Positions 34,859-44,718 of a DNA stretch of 60,679 bases are shown here, piece after piece (within the stretch, counting starts at the first letter, position 1; the number at the start of each line of letters is the position of its first letter). Source of the stretch: Bacteroidota bacterium (lineage in GTDB: Bacteria > Bacteroidota > Bacteroidia > Chitinophagales > Chitinophagaceae). The stretch lies in assembly GCA_018268055.1 (NCBI GenBank), contig JAFDXF010000059.1:1-60679 (forward strand), written 5' to 3'. The notes under the pieces were generated by a model, which was given only the letters and a program-made list of their open reading frames with translations, had not been told where the DNA came from and ran no database searches. Made by a program: the position numbers and the translations under genes.

Positions 34859-35620
34859 TTAATTTCTTTTATCTCTTCCACCGCCTCTTCTATCTCCTCT
34901 TCTATCAGGTCTGTGACCTTCATCTCTTCTTTCTCTTCTATCGCTTACTTCGCTTTTGCCACCTACGAAGTTGGGGTTCAAGTCACGCTTCGTCAATACT
35001 TCACCTTTACAAATCCATACTTTGATACCGATTTTACCATATACAGTCATTGCAAATACATTGGCATAATCAATATCCATACGGAAAGTATGCAATGGTA
35101 CACGACCTTGTTTGATTTCTTCGGTACGAGCAATTTCAGCACCACCTAAACGGCCACTTACTTTTACTTTGATTCCTTCTGCACCCATACGTAATGCAGA
35201 AGCTATAGACATTTTGATTGCTCTCTTATAATTGATCCTGTTTTCAATTTGACGGGCAATTGTATCACCTACAATCATTGCATCTAATTCAGGACGACGA
35301 ATTTCCAAAATGTTGATTTGAACATCTTCCTTACCGGTAAGCTTCTTCAACTCTTCTTTAATTCTATCCACTTCACCACCACCTTTACCAATGATGATAC
35401 CGGGCTTTGATGTGTGAACTGTTACAATCAACTTACCTAAAGTTCTTTCAATTACAATTTTTGAAATACCGCCTTTATTGATACGGGCATTGAGGTAAGT
35501 TCTTATTTTATGGTCTTCAATAAGTTTAGAAGCAAAGTCTTTTTTGCTGCCATACCAGTTAGATTCCCATCCACGGATGATGCCTAATCTGTTGCCTATT
35601 GGATTCGCTTTTTGACCCAT
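34859..35620 (-). CDS. rpsC: 30S ribosomal protein S3
   Basis: 253 residues. The KH domain carries [24 protein letters not shown], and the C-terminal domain ITTRxEI-like [31 protein letters not shown]. The tail after residue 220 is a low-complexity Arg/Asp/Gly run ([20 protein letters not shown]), longer than in enterobacteria and common in Bacteroidota. It helps unwind mRNA at the entry channel. Confidence 0.98.
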   Translation of the reverse strand: MGQKANPIGNRLGIIRGWESNWYGSKKDFASKLIEDHKIRTYLNARINKGGISKIVIERTLGKLIVTVHTSKPGIIIGKGGGEVDRIKEELKKLTGKEDVQINILEIRRPELDAMIVGDTIARQIENRINYKRAIKMSIASALRMGAEGIKVKVSGRLGGAEIARTEEIKQGRVPLHTFRMDIDYANVFAMTVYGKIGIKVWICKGEVLTKRDLNPNFVGGKSEVSDRRERRDEGHRPDRRGDRRGGGRDKRN

Positions 35621-35641
35621 ATTATTTTTTATTAATTCGTT

Positions 35642-35989
35642 TTAATTTTTTGATTCTTTTGTATCCACAATCACAGTTACGTGGTTACTACGCTTACGTA
35701 CACGATAGCCACGACCTTGAGGTGCAGGACGCATGCGCTTCAAAGATCTTGCACCATCAACAAAGATGGTTTTTACAACAAGTTGGCTTTCATCACCACC
35801 TTCATTTTTTTGCTTCCAGTTACTGATAGCACTCAACACCAACTTACGCAGTGGCACTGCAGGGTGTTTTGGATTGTGTTCCAACTCGGCCAATACTTTT
35901 TCTACTTTCTGACCACGTATTAAGTCGGCCAGTAAACGCATTTTGCGAGGCGATGTCGGATAATTTCTAAGTTTAGCTATTGCTTCCAT
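35642..35989 (-). CDS. rplV: 50S ribosomal protein L22
   Basis: 115 residues. [26 protein letters not shown] is the L22 start, and [27 protein letters not shown] carries the loop that reaches into the exit tunnel, a site linked to macrolide sensitivity. Gaps of 20-21 bp to both neighbours. Confidence 0.98.
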   Translation of the reverse strand: MEAIAKLRNYPTSPRKMRLLADLIRGQKVEKVLAELEHNPKHPAVPLRKLVLSAISNWKQKNEGGDESQLVVKTIFVDGARSLKRMRPAPQGRGYRVRKRSNHVTVIVDTKESKN

Positions 35990-36009
35990 TTTCCTTTTTA
36001 TTTATTAAG

Positions 36010-36282
36010 CTACACTACTTTTTTACTTGAGTGGCCTTTGAATTGACGTGTCGGTGCAAATTCACCAAGTTTGTGACCCACCATAAATTCTGTTACATAC
36101 ACAGGTATAAACTTATTACCGTTGTGTACAGCGAATGTGTGGCCTACAAAATCCGGGCTAATTGTTGAACGACGACTCCATGTTTTTAAAACGGTCTTTT
36201 TGCTTTTACCTTCATTCATAGCCGTAACTTTCTTATCCAGATGTGACGCTATGTAAGGACCTTTTTTAATTGAACGTGCCAT
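36010..36282 (-). CDS. rpsS: 30S ribosomal protein S19
   Basis: 90 residues. [18 protein letters not shown] and [47 protein letters not shown] are the standard S19 segments. It forms the head complex with S13. It lies between rplB (28-bp gap) and rplV. Confidence 0.98.
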   Translation of the reverse strand: MARSIKKGPYIASHLDKKVTAMNEGKSKKTVLKTWSRRSTISPDFVGHTFAVHNGNKFIPVYVTEFMVGHKLGEFAPTRQFKGHSSKKVV

Positions 36283-36310
36283 TGATTGTTACGTTTTACT
36301 TTTAAATATT

Positions 36311-37147
36311 TTACTTAGACAATTTCTTGCCGTTTTTTCTTTGAATAATCAATTTATTACTTGATTTACCCGGTTTTCTTGTCTTCTCTCCTTTAGCATA
36401 TTTACCGGTTCTACTTCTTGGGTGACCACCAGAAGCTCTACCTTCACCACCACCCATCGGGTGATCTACAGGGTTCATCGCTACACCACGGTTGCGAGGG
36501 CGAATACCTTTCCATCTATTACGACCGGCTTTACCCATGCTTTGCAAACTATGGTCGCTATTGCTAACTACACCAACAGTAGCAAAACAGTTAATCAAAA
36601 TTTTTCTCAACTCACCACTGGGCATTTTTAATACTGCGTATTTTTCTTCCTTGTTGGTAAGCTGAGCAGAAGAACCGGCACTACGAACTAATTTACCACC
36701 CTGTCCTGGCTGCATTTCAATATTATGAATCATTGTACCAAGAGGCATATTCTTCATCGGTAAAGAATTTCCTACTTCCGGAGCTACTTCAGCACCGCTT
36801 TCTACTTTATTACCAACTTGCAATCCTTGCGGCGCCAAGATGTATCTTTTTTCGCCATCTGCATATTGAACTAATGCGATAAATGCAGTACGGTTTGGAT
36901 CGTATTCAATAGTGAGCACTTCTGCCACACCAGCTTTATTACGTTTAAAATCTATCACCCTGTATTTCTTCTTATGACCGCCACCAATGTAGCGCATAGA
37001 AAGATGACCGGATGAGTTACGACCGCCTGATTTTGGCTTTGCTTCTATCAAACTTTTCTCAGGAACATTAGTAGTGATTTCAGCATAGGCGTTACCTATC
37101 CTCCATCTTGTACCTGCTGTTACCGGTTTAAATTTTCTTAATGCCAT
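36311..37147 (-). CDS. rplB: 50S ribosomal protein L2
   Basis: 278 residues. The OB-fold region [35 protein letters not shown] and the C-terminal [23 protein letters not shown], with the His near the peptidyl-transferase centre, are diagnostic. It is among the most conserved proteins of the window. Confidence 0.99.
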   Translation of the reverse strand: MALRKFKPVTAGTRWRIGNAYAEITTNVPEKSLIEAKPKSGGRNSSGHLSMRYIGGGHKKKYRVIDFKRNKAGVAEVLTIEYDPNRTAFIALVQYADGEKRYILAPQGLQVGNKVESGAEVAPEVGNSLPMKNMPLGTMIHNIEMQPGQGGKLVRSAGSSAQLTNKEEKYAVLKMPSGELRKILINCFATVGVVSNSDHSLQSMGKAGRNRWKGIRPRNRGVAMNPVDHPMGGGEGRASGGHPRSRTGKYAKGEKTRKPGKSSNKLIIQRKNGKKLSK

Positions 37148-37229
37148 TTTTTTTTATTCTATTCTTTATTAAATTTCAACACTTCGCGGCGGTTGAAGGC
37201 CATTCTGTTGTTTTTGTATTGTATGCCAA

Positions 37230-37529
37230 TTAAATATTAGAATACATATCAATTGCATCTCCTTCTTTTACGGTTACAAAAGCTTTCTTATAGGAAGGCT
37301 TACGGCCGCTGATAACGCCAGTTTTTGTAAAACGGCTTTTATTTTTTGCAGGAGATACAGCAGTATTCACAGAAGTTACGGTTACACCATAAAAAGTTTC
37401 AACTGCTTTTTTAATCTCTAATTTGTTTGCCTTTTTTGATACTTTAAAAGCATAGCGACGCAATTTATCTTGCTGGCTATTTGCCTTTTCAGTTAATACC
37501 GGCTTTATTAATACTTCAGAGAGTTTCAT
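37230..37529 (-). CDS. rplW: 50S ribosomal protein L23
   Basis: 99 residues. VLIKPVLTEKANSQQDKLRRYAFKVSKKANKLEIKKAVETFYGVTVTSVNT is the L23 core that contacts the tunnel exit and trigger factor. It lies 14 bp after rplD and 82 bp before rplB. Confidence 0.98.
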   Translation of the reverse strand: MKLSEVLIKPVLTEKANSQQDKLRRYAFKVSKKANKLEIKKAVETFYGVTVTSVNTAVSPAKNKSRFTKTGVISGRKPSYKKAFVTVKEGDAIDMYSNI

Positions 37530-37543
37530 ACTAATTAGTTTGC

Positions 37544-38167
37544 TTATTTAGCTGATATAAATTGTTTTGCTGCACTTTCAGTAAGTACCAATACATCTGA
37601 ATTGATTACATCATAAGTATTGATATCTTTTAAAGAAACACCAAGTACCGTTGGAATATTACGCATCGACAAGTCCACATTTTCATTAAAACCTGGCTGA
37701 ACGAACATTACTTTTTTATCGGCAACTTTCAGATTTCCTAAGATGTCCACAAACGTTTTTGTTTTTGGAGTATCTAAGTTGATATCTTCTATTACTACAA
37801 TCGCATTATCTTTTGCTTTAGTAGAAAGAGCAGATATTCTTGCTAATGCTTTTACTTTTTGATTCAGTTTGATATCATAAGCGTGTGGCTTAGGTCCAAA
37901 AATAGTACCACCACCCTTGTATAATGGGTTACGGATATTACCTTTACGGCTACCACCTGTACCTTTTTGACGATGCAGCTTACGGCTTGCACCTTTTACT
38001 TCTGCACGCGTCTTCACTTTATGAGTACCTTGACGCTGCGCAGCCAAGTATTGCTTCACAGCAAGATATACCACATGACTGTTTGGCTCTACACCAAATA
38101 TCTCTTCCGGCAAATCTACCTTTCTGCCTGTGGTCTGACCTTTTGTATTTAAAACTTCAACTTGCAT
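37544..38167 (-). CDS. rplD: 50S ribosomal protein L4
   Basis: 207 residues. The extended loop KTRAEVKGASRKLHRQKGTGGSRKGNIRNPLYKGGGTIFGPKPHAY reaches into the tunnel. The globular part ends with LGVSLKDINTYDVINSDVLVLTESA. In E. coli L4 represses its own operon by binding the S10 leader; the rpsJ-rplC gap here would be the place to look for an equivalent. Confidence 0.98.
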   Translation of the reverse strand: MQVEVLNTKGQTTGRKVDLPEEIFGVEPNSHVVYLAVKQYLAAQRQGTHKVKTRAEVKGASRKLHRQKGTGGSRKGNIRNPLYKGGGTIFGPKPHAYDIKLNQKVKALARISALSTKAKDNAIVVIEDINLDTPKTKTFVDILGNLKVADKKVMFVQPGFNENVDLSMRNIPTVLGVSLKDINTYDVINSDVLVLTESAAKQFISAK

Positions 38168-38205
38168 TTTATTTCGTTTTGTGTTGCAGTATTACTGTCA
38201 ACAAA

Positions 38206-38823
38206 TTATTTCTGTATTAAAACAATAGAACCATTATAACCAGGAACCGATCCGCTTACAAGGATATAATTCTTATCAGGGAAAACCTTTACTACTTTAA
38301 GACCTTTCATTTTTACACGGTCATTTCCCATACGGCCGGCCATACGCATACCTTTCATTACACGGCTGGCATCAGAGGAGTTACCAAGTGAACCCGGTGC
38401 TCTTTGTCTGTCGTGTTGTCCGTGTGATTGCTCACCCACACCACTAAATCCGTGACGTTTAACAACACCCTGAAAACCTTTACCTTTTGTTGTACCAACA
38501 ACTTCTACATCTTCACCTTCTGTGAAAATGTCAACAGTAACTGTTTCACCAATATTTTTTTCTAATGAAAATTCTCTGAATTCTTTTGAAAACTTCTTAG
38601 GAGCAGTAGAAGCTTTTGCGAAGTGATTTTTTTCGGCCTTAGTAGCGTTTTTTTCTTTTTTGTCGCCGAATGACAATTGGAGAGCGTTATAGCCATCCGT
38701 TTCGGTGGTTTTTACCTGAGTAACCACGCAGGGACCTGCTTCAATAATCGTGCAGGCTGTCTGTTTGCCCGCAGGATCAAAGATGCTCGTCATCCCAATT
38801 TTTTTCCCAATTATACCTTTCAT
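38206..38823 (-). CDS. rplC: 50S ribosomal protein L3
   Basis: 205 residues. [36 protein letters not shown] at the start and [34 protein letters not shown], with the Gln that is methylated in many bacteria, are typical of L3. It is preceded by an unusually long 260-bp gap after rpsJ. Confidence 0.98.
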   Translation of the reverse strand: MKGIIGKKIGMTSIFDPAGKQTACTIIEAGPCVVTQVKTTETDGYNALQLSFGDKKEKNATKAEKNHFAKASTAPKKFSKEFREFSLEKNIGETVTVDIFTEGEDVEVVGTTKGKGFQGVVKRHGFSGVGEQSHGQHDRQRAPGSLGNSSDASRVMKGMRMAGRMGNDRVKMKGLKVVKVFPDKNYILVSGSVPGYNGSIVLIQK

Positions 38824-38868
38824 GGTTGTTCTGTTTGTGCCTGCAAGGTTATTGGGACATACCAGCTA

Positions 38869-38885
38869 TTTCGATCTAATCGAAA
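38869..38885 (-). promoter_or_regulatory. Perfect hairpin in the rplC leader
   Basis: TTTCGAT, a 3-nt loop, then ATCGAAA: a perfect 7-bp stem about 46 nt upstream of the rplC ATG. With the inverted repeat at 39043-39060 it shows that the 260-bp rpsJ-rplC spacer can fold. A near -7 box (TAACCTTG, 38844-38851) lies between it and the ATG. An autoregulatory or second-promoter role is inferred only. Confidence 0.3.
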
Positions 38886-39042
38886 TGATGCGAGCGTCAA
38901 TCCCCGTTTGCTACCGACCTTTTCCTTTCTATCGGAAGTACCGGCAGTAAACAAACCCTGAATGGCTTGTTTTATGTTTATCCGTCAGAGCTCTTTTTTC
39001 ACGTTAATACGCAATTGAGAGATAACAATTAATTTAATTCAA

Positions 39043-39060
39043 TTTATAAGAACTTATAAA
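39043..39060 (-). repeat. Inverted repeat after rpsJ
   Basis: TTTATAAG, two bases, CTTATAAA: a perfect 8-bp AT-only inverted repeat 24 bp after the rpsJ stop. The stem is too weak for a normal terminator. It may be a protein-binding site or a processing point. Confidence 0.25.
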
Positions 39061-39083
39061 AGCATTTACACTTCTTATGTGTA

Positions 39084-39389
39084 CTACGCTTTAATTTCAA
39101 CTTCTACACCACTGGGCAAATCCAATTTGCTCAATGCATCCACTGTACGACTTGAAGACGTAAAGATATCCAGCAGACGCTTGTGCGTAGCCAACTGAAA
39201 CTGCTCACGACTTTTCTTATTTACGTGTGGTGAACGTAACACAGTAAATATTTTACGATGAGTAGGCAGAGGAATAGGCCCTGTTACTACAGCGCCTGTG
39301 CTGCGTACTGTTTTTACGATTTTCTCTGCTGATTTATCAACCAGATTGTGATCGTATGACTGTAATTTTATTCTGATTCGCTGCGACAT
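39084..39389 (-). CDS. rpsJ: 30S ribosomal protein S10
   Basis: 101 residues from the ATG at 39389 ([24 protein letters not shown]), the canonical S10 length. The open frame continues 24 codons upstream through the promoter and is not used. [40 protein letters not shown] is the conserved core; the loop also binds NusB in antitermination. It is the first gene of the long operon ending with secY. Normally fusA or tuf would lie immediately upstream; here an opposite-strand gene does. Confidence 0.97.
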   Translation of the reverse strand: MSQRIRIKLQSYDHNLVDKSAEKIVKTVRSTGAVVTGPIPLPTHRKIFTVLRSPHVNKKSREQFQLATHKRLLDIFTSSSRTVDALSKLDLPSGVEVEIKA

Positions 39390-39418
39390 GTGTGAAACCC
39401 AATTTTCTTTTGGGAGTG

Positions 39419-39450
39419 CAAAGGTAAGGGCAGTAATATTACCTGCCAAA
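39419..39450 (-). promoter_or_regulatory. Main promoter of the S10-spc operon
   Basis: On the minus strand TTTG (39447-39450), exactly 20 bp, TACCTTTG (39419-39426): a full consensus. Transcription would start near 39413, about 24 nt before the rpsJ ATG. The spacer itself is a near-palindrome (GGCA ... TAATATTA ... TGCC), which could be a regulator site inside the promoter. Confidence 0.8.
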
Positions 39451-39625
39451 TACTTTGACAAGTATTTTTACTTTTTTTTAAAAAAATAATAACGCCTATT
39501 AAAAAAGTACTTACCTATTAAACCATTAATTATCACTACAATTACAAAACAACATCCTCAACACCATCTCTAATATTTTTATACTCTTGTTTCAAGTTAA
39601 AGAAAAATCAGGGTATTTTGCGCCG

Positions 39626-40516
39626 ATGTCTGAAAAAGATTTAAACAATCAAAAGTCAAAGAATTATCTGAAACTGTTTATTAAACTGCTCATTACTGCA
39701 ATTTGCGTTTGGTATGTCTCAGGTAAAATTGATTTTTCAAAAGCAGGCGCTGCATTACGAAGTGCATATTTGCCCTACCTCCTGCTGGCAATAATTACAT
39801 TTATTATTTCTAAAATCTTTGCTTCTATCAGACTTAATTATTATTTCAGGAATATCAATGTAAAACTCAGTGAGGTGGAGAACCTTAAACTATATTGGTT
39901 GGGTATGTTTTACAATCTTTTTCTTCCGGGATCTGTAGGAGGTGACGCATATAAAGTGATATTACTAAAAAAATCCATGGATGCGCCTTACAAAAAAACT
40001 ACTGCAGCAGTGTTATTAGATCGCATAAGCGGTTTGTTGGCGCTTTGGCTCATTTTGTCTGTTTATAGCTTTTTTGTTTTGGAGTACACCGGGTATAAAA
40101 GTAGCATTGTAGGCGGTGCAGTGTTGGCCATATTTGGCTTATATTATATTCTTAACAGATGGCTCAAAGATTTCCTTCCCAGTTTTACGGCTACCTTACT
40201 ACTTGGCTTATTGGTTCAGTCAGCACAGGTAGTTGCGGCGTATTTTATTATGAGTGCATTGGGCATAACAGTACACACCACTCCTTTAATCTTTATATTC
40301 CTTCTTTCATCTATTGCATCTGTTTTGCCTTTTACTATTGGAGGCTTGGGTATTCGTGAAATTGTTTTCCTACAAGGCTCAGCATATTTTGGATTACCGC
40401 AGGAAACATCTGTTGTTATCAGCATTTTATTTTATCTGATTACATTATTCACTTCTGCATGGGGGATTATTTATGTGTATCACCATCCTTTGAAAAAAGC
40501 GGAGGCTCAATCATAA
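39626..40516 (+). CDS. Lysylphosphatidylglycerol synthase-type flippase-like membrane protein
   Basis: 296 residues from the ATG at 39626; an upstream ATG at 39587 adds 13 residues. Seven or eight hydrophobic segments match the LPG_synthase_TM (UPF0104/AglD, PF03706) family, with NLKLYWLGMFYNLFLPGSVGGDAYKVILLKK and, near the C-terminus, LPFTIGGLGIREIVFLQGSAYFG as family signatures. Members move or modify lipids in the inner membrane, either as MprF-type flippase domains or as partners of glycosyltransferases. No catalytic synthase domain is attached. It sits alone on the plus strand between rpsJ and fusA, so it is an insertion into the usual str-S10 gene order. Confidence 0.88.
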   Translation: MSEKDLNNQKSKNYLKLFIKLLITAICVWYVSGKIDFSKAGAALRSAYLPYLLLAIITFIISKIFASIRLNYYFRNINVKLSEVENLKLYWLGMFYNLFLPGSVGGDAYKVILLKKSMDAPYKKTTAAVLLDRISGLLALWLILSVYSFFVLEYTGYKSSIVGGAVLAIFGLYYILNRWLKDFLPSFTATLLLGLLVQSAQVVAAYFIMSALGITVHTTPLIFIFLLSSIASVLPFTIGGLGIREIVFLQGSAYFGLPQETSVVISILFYLITLFTSAWGIIYVYHHPLKKAEAQS

Positions 40517-40528
40517 ATTTCATAAAAA

Positions 40529-40557
40529 AAATCCCACCGGATTTTCCGATGGGATTT
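40529..40557 (-). terminator. Intrinsic terminator of fusA (shared with the convergent gene)
   Basis: AAATCCCACCGGA and TCCGATGGGATTT pair over 13 positions with one mismatch around a 3-nt loop. On the minus strand the hairpin is followed by a run of T, as needed to end fusA. It also lies 12 bp after the stop of the plus-strand membrane protein. Confidence 0.8.
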
Positions 40558-40579
40558 GATTTATTTAACCATAAAGTAC

Positions 40580-42724
40580 TTATGCAGTTACTTTACCTTT
40601 TACTTTAGCGATTACTTCTTCAGCAATGTTGTTTGGAGTAGGTGCATAATGTGAGAACTCCATTGTAGATGATGCACGACCGGAACTTAATGAACGAAGC
40701 TGAGTTACATAACCAAACATTTCGCTCAATGGAACTTTCGCTTTGATTACTTGTGCATTATTACGGCTGTCCATACCTTCCATCATACCTCTACGACGGT
40801 TCAAGTCACCGGTAACATCTCCCATGTATTGATCCGGAGTTACTACTTCTACTTTCATAATAGGCTCGAGCAATACCGGCTTAGCTTTTCTTGCTGCTTC
40901 ACGGAAACCTTGCTTCGCACAAAGTTCAAAAGACATTGAATCAGAGTCCACAGCGTGGAAGCTACCATCAAATACACGAATCTTCATATTTGCTACTGGA
41001 TAGCTTGCCAAAACACCTGTTGTCATAGCCTGTTCAAAACCTTTCTGAATAGCCGGTACAAATTCACGTGGAATAGAACCTCCAAAAATATCATTTACGA
41101 ACTGATAGTTCTTGTCAGGATTTTCTGCTTGCCATTCTGCATCTACAGGTCCTAAATTGAAAATGATATCGGCGAACTTACCACGACCACCGGTTTGCTT
41201 TTTAAGTGTTTCTCTATGCTCAATTGTAGTAGTGAATGCTTCCTTGTAAGCCACCTGAGGTGCTCCTTGATTCACTTCTACTTTAAACTCACGACGCATA
41301 CGGTCGATGATGATTTCTAAGTGAAGCTCACCCATACCACGTAAAATGGTTTGTCCGGTTTCTTCATCTGTGTTTACACGTAATGTAGGATCTTCTTCTA
41401 CGAGCTTACTGATGGACATACCCATTTTGTCCACATCAGCCTGTGTTTTTGGTTCAATTGCAATCGCAATAACCGGCTCAGGAATAAACATATTTTCCAA
41501 TACGATTGGATGATTTTCATCGCAAAGCGTATCTCCTGTTTTAATTTCTTTAAATCCTACCGCAGCACCAATATCGCCTGCTTCAATAAAATCTATTGGA
41601 TTCTGTTTGTTTGCAAACATTTTCATGATACGGCTGATTCTTTCTTTCTTACCGCTTCTTACATTCAATACATAAGAACCTGCATCTAAATGACCGCTAT
41701 AACAACGGAAGAATGCCAAACGACCTACAAACGGATCGGTCATGATTTTGAAAGCCAAGGCAGAAAATGGTTCTTTTGCATCAGGCTTACGCTCCATTTC
41801 TTCTCCTGTATCAGGATCTGTTCCTTTGATCGCTTCAATATCTGCAGGAGATGGAAGATAGCGACAAACGCCATCTAAAGCAGCTTGTACCCCTTTGTTT
41901 TTAAAAGAAGAACCACACATCATAGGTACGATAGATAAATCAATCGTAGCCTTTCTTACAGCCTCATGTATTTCATCTTCACTAATACTGTTCGGGTCTT
42001 CAAAGAATTTCTCCATTAATTTATCATCATATTCAGCTACTGCCTCCACTAAACTTGCTCTCCACTCTTGTGCTTCTTCCAGCATATCTGCAGGAACGTC
42101 TATCTCATCAAATGTCATACCTTCTGTTTCGGCATGCCAAACGATACCTTTCATTTTCACTAAATCTACTACGCCTTTGAAGTTATCTTCTGCACCGATT
42201 GGCAATTGCAAAGGCACTGCCTTAGAACCTAACATTTCTCTAACTTGCTTTACCACATTCAAAAAGTCAGCACCTGCACGGTCCATTTTATTTACAAAAC
42301 CGATACGTGGTACATTGTAACGATTTGCTTGACGCCATACTGTTTCAGATTGAGGCTCAACACCATCAACAGCTGAGAATAATGCTATCAAACCATCCAA
42401 TACTCTCATAGAACGCTCTACTTCTACTGTAAAGTCCACGTGTCCCGGAGTATCAATAATATTGAAAGAGAATTGCTTAGTTTCAGGAATACTTTTGCCT
42501 TTTACTGTTGGGAAGTTCCATTTACAACTTACCGCTGCAGAAGTAATTGTGATACCTCTTTCTTTTTCCTGCTCCATCCAGTCGGTAGTAGCACCGCCGT
42601 CGTGTACTTCACCTGTACGGTGTATCATTCCGGTATAGCGTAAGATACGCTCTGTTGTTGTGGTTTTACCAGCATCAATATGTGCGGCAATACCAAAGTT
42701 TCTTTGAAGTTTTAAATCTGCCAT
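40580..42724 (-). CDS. fusA: Elongation factor G
   Basis: 714 residues, full-length EF-G. G1 is [20 protein letters not shown]2 is [12 protein letters not shown]3 is DTPGHVDF and G4 is NKMDRAGA. Domain IV shows the [14 protein letters not shown] and [13 protein letters not shown] segments. It drives translocation of tRNA and mRNA with GTP. The gene is not preceded by rpsL and rpsG, its usual partners. Instead a 280-bp leader and a TACCTTTG promoter lie upstream, so it is transcribed alone. Confidence 0.98.
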   Translation of the reverse strand: MADLKLQRNFGIAAHIDAGKTTTTERILRYTGMIHRTGEVHDGGATTDWMEQEKERGITITSAAVSCKWNFPTVKGKSIPETKQFSFNIIDTPGHVDFTVEVERSMRVLDGLIALFSAVDGVEPQSETVWRQANRYNVPRIGFVNKMDRAGADFLNVVKQVREMLGSKAVPLQLPIGAEDNFKGVVDLVKMKGIVWHAETEGMTFDEIDVPADMLEEAQEWRASLVEAVAEYDDKLMEKFFEDPNSISEDEIHEAVRKATIDLSIVPMMCGSSFKNKGVQAALDGVCRYLPSPADIEAIKGTDPDTGEEMERKPDAKEPFSALAFKIMTDPFVGRLAFFRCYSGHLDAGSYVLNVRSGKKERISRIMKMFANKQNPIDFIEAGDIGAAVGFKEIKTGDTLCDENHPIVLENMFIPEPVIAIAIEPKTQADVDKMGMSISKLVEEDPTLRVNTDEETGQTILRGMGELHLEIIIDRMRREFKVEVNQGAPQVAYKEAFTTTIEHRETLKKQTGGRGKFADIIFNLGPVDAEWQAENPDKNYQFVNDIFGGSIPREFVPAIQKGFEQAMTTGVLASYPVANMKIRVFDGSFHAVDSDSMSFELCAKQGFREAARKAKPVLLEPIMKVEVVTPDQYMGDVTGDLNRRRGMMEGMDSRNNAQVIKAKVPLSEMFGYVTQLRSLSSGRASSTMEFSHYAPTPNNIAEEVIAKVKGKVTA

Positions 42725-43001
42725 TGCTATTTTTTATTATTTGTTTTTGTTTAGATTTATTTTTTCGATTCAGTTTTCCTTATCAAGTTTTTATCTTGAT
42801 TTCTTAGGTTCTTAATGGAATATTTATTTTTTATTGAAAATTCATTTAGGCTGAATTGCCTAATTATTCGTTCCCCACAGAGGTAGTCTTGCTCAGACAA
42901 ACGGGGTGATATTATCATTTTAGACTCTCATAGATTGCCACTTGAAGAAAAATGCCGCTTACCACTGTCTTATTTCACTGATGCTTTTCTTAATGGCGGC
43001 G
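42725..43001 (-). other. Long 5' leader of fusA
   Basis: About 270 nt without a gene separate the expected transcription start from the fusA ATG. On the minus strand TTAGGC and GCCTAA form a 6-bp stem with a 6-nt loop (about 42848-42866). Two further short stems (TCAAG/CTTGA near 42775-42800, CCCC/GGGG near 42876-42910) are possible. It could be a regulatory leader or the scar of lost rpsL/rpsG. No riboswitch that I know is recognisable. Confidence 0.35.
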
Positions 43002-43009
43002 CAAAGGTA
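43002..43009 (-). promoter_or_regulatory. -7 box of fusA
   Basis: On the minus strand TACCTTTG followed by CGCCGCC, a form often seen before translation genes in this phylum. No TTG lies at the -33 spacing. Confidence 0.5.
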
Positions 43010-43148
43010 TGGAGATTTGTCTTAAATATGAATATAAAATTGAAGAGAATTAGGTGATCGGAAGTGGTTTTTTGGGCAAAAGCTCTACATTTTTACTCTA
43101 TTTATTACACTGGAACTCACTAAATCATACCCAAAATAGGTTAAAAAT

Positions 43149-43180
43149 AAAAATGCCCCCCGAAATGGAGGGCATTTTTT
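43149..43180 (-). terminator. Intrinsic terminator of the OmpA-like gene
   Basis: TGCCCCCC and GGAGGGCA pair over 8 bp with one mismatch around a 5-nt loop, flanked by A5 and T6. It lies directly after the OmpA-like stop and has good U tracts on both strands. Confidence 0.8.
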
Positions 43181-43196
43181 ATCGTTAAAAAGAAGA

Positions 43197-44567
43197 TTAT
43201 TTTACAATTTCTTTAGTGTAATAACTCAATTTTAATTCAACTCGGCGGTTCTGCTGACGACCTGCTGCAGTTTTATTGGTAGCAATAGGTTCTGTCATTC
43301 CATGTCCGGCTGAAGTCATTCTGCTGGCATCAACTCCTTTACTTACAAAGTAGTTCAATACAGCAGCTGCACGATTTTCACTCAACTTTTGGTTGAAATC
43401 TGCTTTTCCAACATTATCCGTATGACCGTCAATAGTCATTTTCATTCCTGGATTATCCTGCATAATTTTTGCAACCTCATTCAATCCTTTGAATGATTTG
43501 CTTTGCAATTTTGCACTTCCGGTTACAAATAAGATATTTTTAGCAGCCCAATTTACTTTTTTAATTACTTCATCAGGGATTACAGGGCAACCGAAATTTG
43601 ATTTTGGACCAGGTATTGTGATACATTTATCTTCTTCATCATTTACACCATCACCATCAGTATCCGGTATTGGACAACCTTGATAACGTGCAAGACCTGG
43701 AACGGTTGGGCACTTATCTTCTTCATCGTTAATACCATCACCATCAGTATCAGGAATAGGACAGCCTTGATAACGGGCAAGTCCTGGAACGGTTGGGCAC
43801 TTATCTTCTTCATCATTGATACCATCACCATCAGTATCAGGAATAGGACAGCCTTGATAACGGGCATATCCAAATACATCAGGGCATTTATCTTCAGAAT
43901 CAATTATACCATCTTTATCTCTATCACTTGGTGCAGGTGGTGGTGGCGGTGGAGGTGGAATAACTACAGGCTCTTTCTTTTTCAATAAAGATCCGGCTAC
44001 ACCAATGCTATGCTGCAAATGGTAGTTAGCAGTCTCCGTAGTAACAGGAACACGATAAGTTGAATTAATGAAAAGGTGTGCTTCGTCCCAGAAATTAACT
44101 TTCACACCGATACCTAAAGGCAAGAAGGCTCCATAATATTGTTTGTACTTATGACCGCCTACGCCTAAGATAGCGTAAGGCTGAACCCAGTATTGCTCAG
44201 TAGTCAATTTTAAATTAAGCGTAGCACTTCCTTCAAATAAAAAGTTATCATTAAAGAAAACTTTATTTGGCATTGGATAGCGAATAAAAGATCCACCAAT
44301 ATTACCGGCAAAATCAATATGATTGGTTATGCCTTTAAAATAATGCAATCCAAGACCCGGAGACATTTCTCTGAATTTTGCAAATTGTCTATTACTGATA
44401 ACCTGACTAAGAGACGTAGAACGAATACGTGCAGGAGTAATAAAATCGTTTAAGAAAAAACTAACACCAATTCCTTTGGGGCGAATAAAATTCTCTTTAG
44501 ATTTTTGCGCTTCCGCTCCAGGAAGGAGTAGGTATAAAACTGTTAAAAGTGTAATCACCTTCTTCAT
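43197..44567 (-). CDS. OmpA family protein with thrombospondin type 3 repeats
   Basis: 456 residues with a signal peptide (MKKVITLLTVLYLLLPGAEAQ). Residues about 25-195 look like an outer-membrane beta-barrel. A proline hinge (VVIPPPPPPPPAPSD) leads to calcium-binding TSP3-type repeats (about 212-330), with DTDGDGINDEEDKCPTVPG repeated at 29-residue spacing. The C-terminal OmpA domain (about 340-456) has TIDGHTDNVGKADFNQKLSENRA and the peptidoglycan-binding NRRVEL. It anchors the outer membrane to murein. A single gene with a -7 box (44596-44603) and a strong terminator; likely an abundant envelope protein. Confidence 0.95.
   Translation of the reverse strand: MKKVITLLTVLYLLLPGAEAQKSKENFIRPKGIGVSFFLNDFITPARIRSTSLSQVISNRQFAKFREMSPGLGLHYFKGITNHIDFAGNIGGSFIRYPMPNKVFFNDNFLFEGSATLNLKLTTEQYWVQPYAILGVGGHKYKQYYGAFLPLGIGVKVNFWDEAHLFINSTYRVPVTTETANYHLQHSIGVAGSLLKKKEPVVIPPPPPPPPAPSDRDKDGIIDSEDKCPDVFGYARYQGCPIPDTDGDGINDEEDKCPTVPGLARYQGCPIPDTDGDGINDEEDKCPTVPGLARYQGCPIPDTDGDGVNDEEDKCITIPGPKSNFGCPVIPDEVIKKVNWAAKNILFVTGSAKLQSKSFKGLNEVAKIMQDNPGMKMTIDGHTDNVGKADFNQKLSENRAAAVLNYFVSKGVDASRMTSAGHGMTEPIATNKTAAGRQQNRRVELKLSYYTKEIVK
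43595..43930 (-). repeat. 87-bp in-frame tandem repeat (TSP3 region)
   Basis: GATAACG landmarks recur at 43682, 43769 and 43856, exactly 87 bp (29 codons) apart. The two central units are nearly identical in DNA sequence while the flanking ones have drifted. Near-identity at DNA level suggests recent duplication and possible length variation between strains. Confidence 0.85.
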
Positions 44568-44595
44568 AATGAGATAGTTTGGTTTAAAATCGGGA

Positions 44596-44603
44596 CAAAA
44601 ATA
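44596..44603 (-). promoter_or_regulatory. -7 box of the OmpA-like gene
   Basis: On the minus strand TATTTTTG (TAnnTTTG). The expected start lies about 22 nt before the ATG. The -33 region reads TTTTC rather than TTTG. Confidence 0.45.
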
Positions 44604-44718
44604 ACGGCAAAGTTCTATATCCGAAAATAAATTATTTCCTTCAGATTCACTTATTTAAGAATATTTAATTTTCCACTTATGTGGAAAGTTGGCAACTATA
44701 CGACATTTTGCCCCAAAA

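Noticed and set aside
39390..39461. 24-residue extension of S10
   Set aside because: It overlaps the operon promoter, and S10 is about 101 residues in nearly all bacteria.
43680..43988. Plus-strand ORF opposite the OmpA-like gene
   Set aside because: It mirrors the repeated TSP3 region on the coding strand and has no independent support.
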